From: Pardosa pseudoannulata | Taxonomy: Eukaryota > Arthropoda > Arachnida > Araneae > Lycosidae | Direction: 5' to 3' | Assembly: GCA_032207245.1 (NCBI GenBank) | Contig: CM063505.1 | Span: 180,011,558 to 180,075,557 of the forward strand | Length of the DNA stretch: 64,000 nucleotides | Position numbers and translations under genes: made by a program | Part shown: positions 61,835 through 64,000 of the stretch, one piece after another | Position numbering within the stretch: the stretch's first letter is position 1 | Layout of the letters: the number at the start of each line of letters is the position of its first letter | Notes under the pieces: model-generated | What the model saw: the letters and a program-made list of their open reading frames with translations, nothing else | Databases searched by the model: none | Told to the model about the DNA's origin: nothing

Positions 61835-64000
61835 AATGTTTTAAAATTAAGACTTTGGAATAAGTTGATATGGCTAAAATAGTAAAATTTTAAAGATAAA
61901 TCTTAAAAGTTTTAAATTTAATCAAAAGTTCATAAGGACATTTTCAAAAGGATCACTTAATTTTTGTTTAGTTAATTTACTGATTTTTTTAATTGTAAAT
62001 ATTATTTACTTTAACTATTACATCCCCCTTCTATCACAGTAGAACAGATTCTGCAACTGAAATGTGTACCGACCAAACAAAAATAAATAATTATGTATTG
62101 ATCATACCAGATTATGGTTATTTACGAAAGATACCAAGAAAAATTGAAAATACATCTCTTAAATTAGAGTTCGCCCTAAGTAACTATTACCTAAAGTTCG
62201 CAGTATGGCATGAATACCTTCAAATTTTATATCTAAATCCCATTAGTCTCTTTCTACTTCGAGGCATTATTGTTTTGTATCTGACAATAAACGGTGGAAA
62301 ACGAAGCATTTGCCCCCCGCCCTCCTCCTTCGAAACGAGTCAGAATGGGGGTTATGTTCTTAGGGCGTGAAGAAATCAGACAGAAGGAGGGAGAGAGCAG
62401 AAAGAGACAAGGGGTCGAGACCTCCCTTCGAGACACAGGCGCCAGGCTTGCTTTGCAGAGAAAAATGTGCTTGAGAAATCGTCAGTGACAGCATCAGTCA
62501 ACTAAGTGGAGAGTAACAGGATTTTTCCTACCTGTCACTCCCCCCCCCCTCCGAGTGTCGCAGATTCCACTGATAACCAGTGACCAAAGGAGTCTGCAAT
62601 GGAAACTCATTTATATGAAGACGAGGGGGAACGGAGAATTCTTCGCATATGTGAATAATAGCCGTTTCCGCTTATGAAAACATGATATACTTTTAACTTT
62701 TCTATAAATAAACGTAACGTGTAATTATGCTTAGTTGAATATTACCTTTACAACGAAGATAATATCGGCACTTGTCAACTCTCACATACATCCCGTGTCT
62801 GTTTTAAATTTCTGAATCCCTCTCGTGGCCGCCATTTAAACTCCAGAGAGGTTGAGTTATTTCATCTTCTCTCCGAACGTCGGTCCACAAACTAGAAAGT
62901 GATCAGCTGGCTTATGTTGAGAGCACAAAAATGTCACCTTTTCGAAATCTGTGAAAATGCTACCATGTACCCGAACTCTCTTGATGCTGCTTAATACAGT
63001 CCTCGTAAAAAAAAAAAGGCTTTTTAGAGGGAGGAGGATTTCGGCAGAAAGAACAGGAAACAACTCCGATACGTTTGTAAATATTTCTTTTTTTTTTTTT
63101 TTTTTTAGGACTATTCATACAACATGTGTACTGAATACAACTGATTAAAAGTCGTGTTAAAGGATCGAAAGCTCCTTTGTATAGTAATAAGTGAATAATT
63201 TACTACATGGGCCTTATAAGAGTCTCGCCTGAGAACAAAAAATACTTTGTATAATTGTTTCGTGAGTTTCTATGTTTTACAGACAGTAATCTCGTCAGAG
63301 ACAGTTGGAAGTCCCTACCCCTTCTTGATTCCGGTTTTAATTTTCCTCTCTAATAATTTTTTGGAACACACAATTATCAGAATACCCCCCATAAAAAAAA
63401 CTAACAGAAGTTTCAAAATTTAATAATTTTTTGAAAAAGGGAATAATTGAGTACATTGTCAGCAGTAGGATACAAATATGTGAAACTTCTTTATTATTTT
63501 TTTTTCTCCTGACTAAAGAAAATTGTTTTATTTATACTGTCACTAGTGTTACTATCTGGAATTTTAGCACTTATATTTTAAAGAACAACAATTTTAAGCA
63601 AAAATCTTAAAGTACGAATCAATCAGTGACACAATTCCAGTGGATTCACTTTATCTCAGATGATTTAAATTTAGATAATACAATGTCAAAGCCATTATTA
63701 AACCAAATGAAATAATTTACACTCACTAAGAAAACAAATTAATGTTTTATATACTTGTATAATAAACATAAAACAAGAGTCTAAAAATGCACACACACAC
63801 AAAGAGAGAGATAAGTTTCAGTAGATGTATTAATTATATATACAGATAAGATAGAGCATACTGTTAAATTGATATATTTATAAAATTAGATCACTAAAAC
63901 GGTTTTCTTCGTTATTAAACAGATTAAATGAGATAGATGTGATCTAAGTAAATTAAAGGATACTATACGGAAAAAAAATAAGTTATTCAGGCGTCTAATC
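61835..64000. other. Gene-free interval to the window end
   Basis: AT-rich DNA. A GC-richer, purine-rich patch lies at 62310-62420 (CCCCGCCCTCCTCC, then GGAGGGAGAGAG). T runs occur at 63087-63107 and a short (AC)n at 63788-63800. Overlapping frames of 60-102 codons on both strands lack motifs. No gene was recognised. Confidence 0.4.

Overview
The window looks like AT-rich, gene-poor nuclear DNA from a eukaryote, most likely an arthropod (a chelicerate such as a spider would fit, but the sequence does not prove it). The reasons are long (TA)n, (CA)n and poly(A) tracts, no operon-like or densely packed coding, a Helitron with the end motifs common in arthropod genomes, TTAA-flanked piggyBac-type elements, hAT-type elements with 8-bp target duplications, and a tRNA-derived SINE family. 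No complete protein-coding gene was recognised. The only plausible host coding sequence is a short terminal exon at 297-402 (+), with a splice acceptor in front, a TAA stop and an AATAAA downstream. The window therefore appears to begin at the 3' end of a gene and continue into intergenic DNA.

Layout. 1-600: last exon and 3' UTR of an unidentified gene. 600-10500: mostly unique AT-rich DNA with one long (TA)n and a CpG-dense patch near 9.88-10.2 kb. 10.5-20 kb: poly(A) tracts, a SINE, a TG...CA element set in (TA)n, a large TA/CA minisatellite, a 613-bp transposon with a perfect 8-bp target duplication, and a 265-bp piggyBac-type MITE. 20-26 kb: a second TG...CA element, a 473-bp Helitron carrying a tRNA-like segment, and two hAT-type elements, one with a second Helitron 3' end nested in it. 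28-38 kb: a hAT MITE with a long hairpin, three SINE copies, the first copy of a ~560-bp dispersed repeat, a piggyBac-type element keeping the Cys-rich C-terminal end of its transposase, and another hAT MITE. 41-50 kb: a pre-miRNA-like hairpin, several TIR elements, the second piggyBac MITE, the second copy of the dispersed repeat, one SINE and the second copy of the TG...CA element. 52-62 kb: four further SINE copies, a broken Tc1-like transposase and a LINE reverse-transcriptase remnant.

The genes do not form a pathway. Almost everything recognisable is the remains of mobile elements and simple repeats. The most notable patterns are the TG...CA elements embedded in (TA)n microsatellites, the piggyBac-type MITE family with a related larger element that keeps a transposase fragment, and a small set of strong hairpins. 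Superfamily names rest on terminal motifs, target duplications and short protein motifs read by eye; no database search was done.
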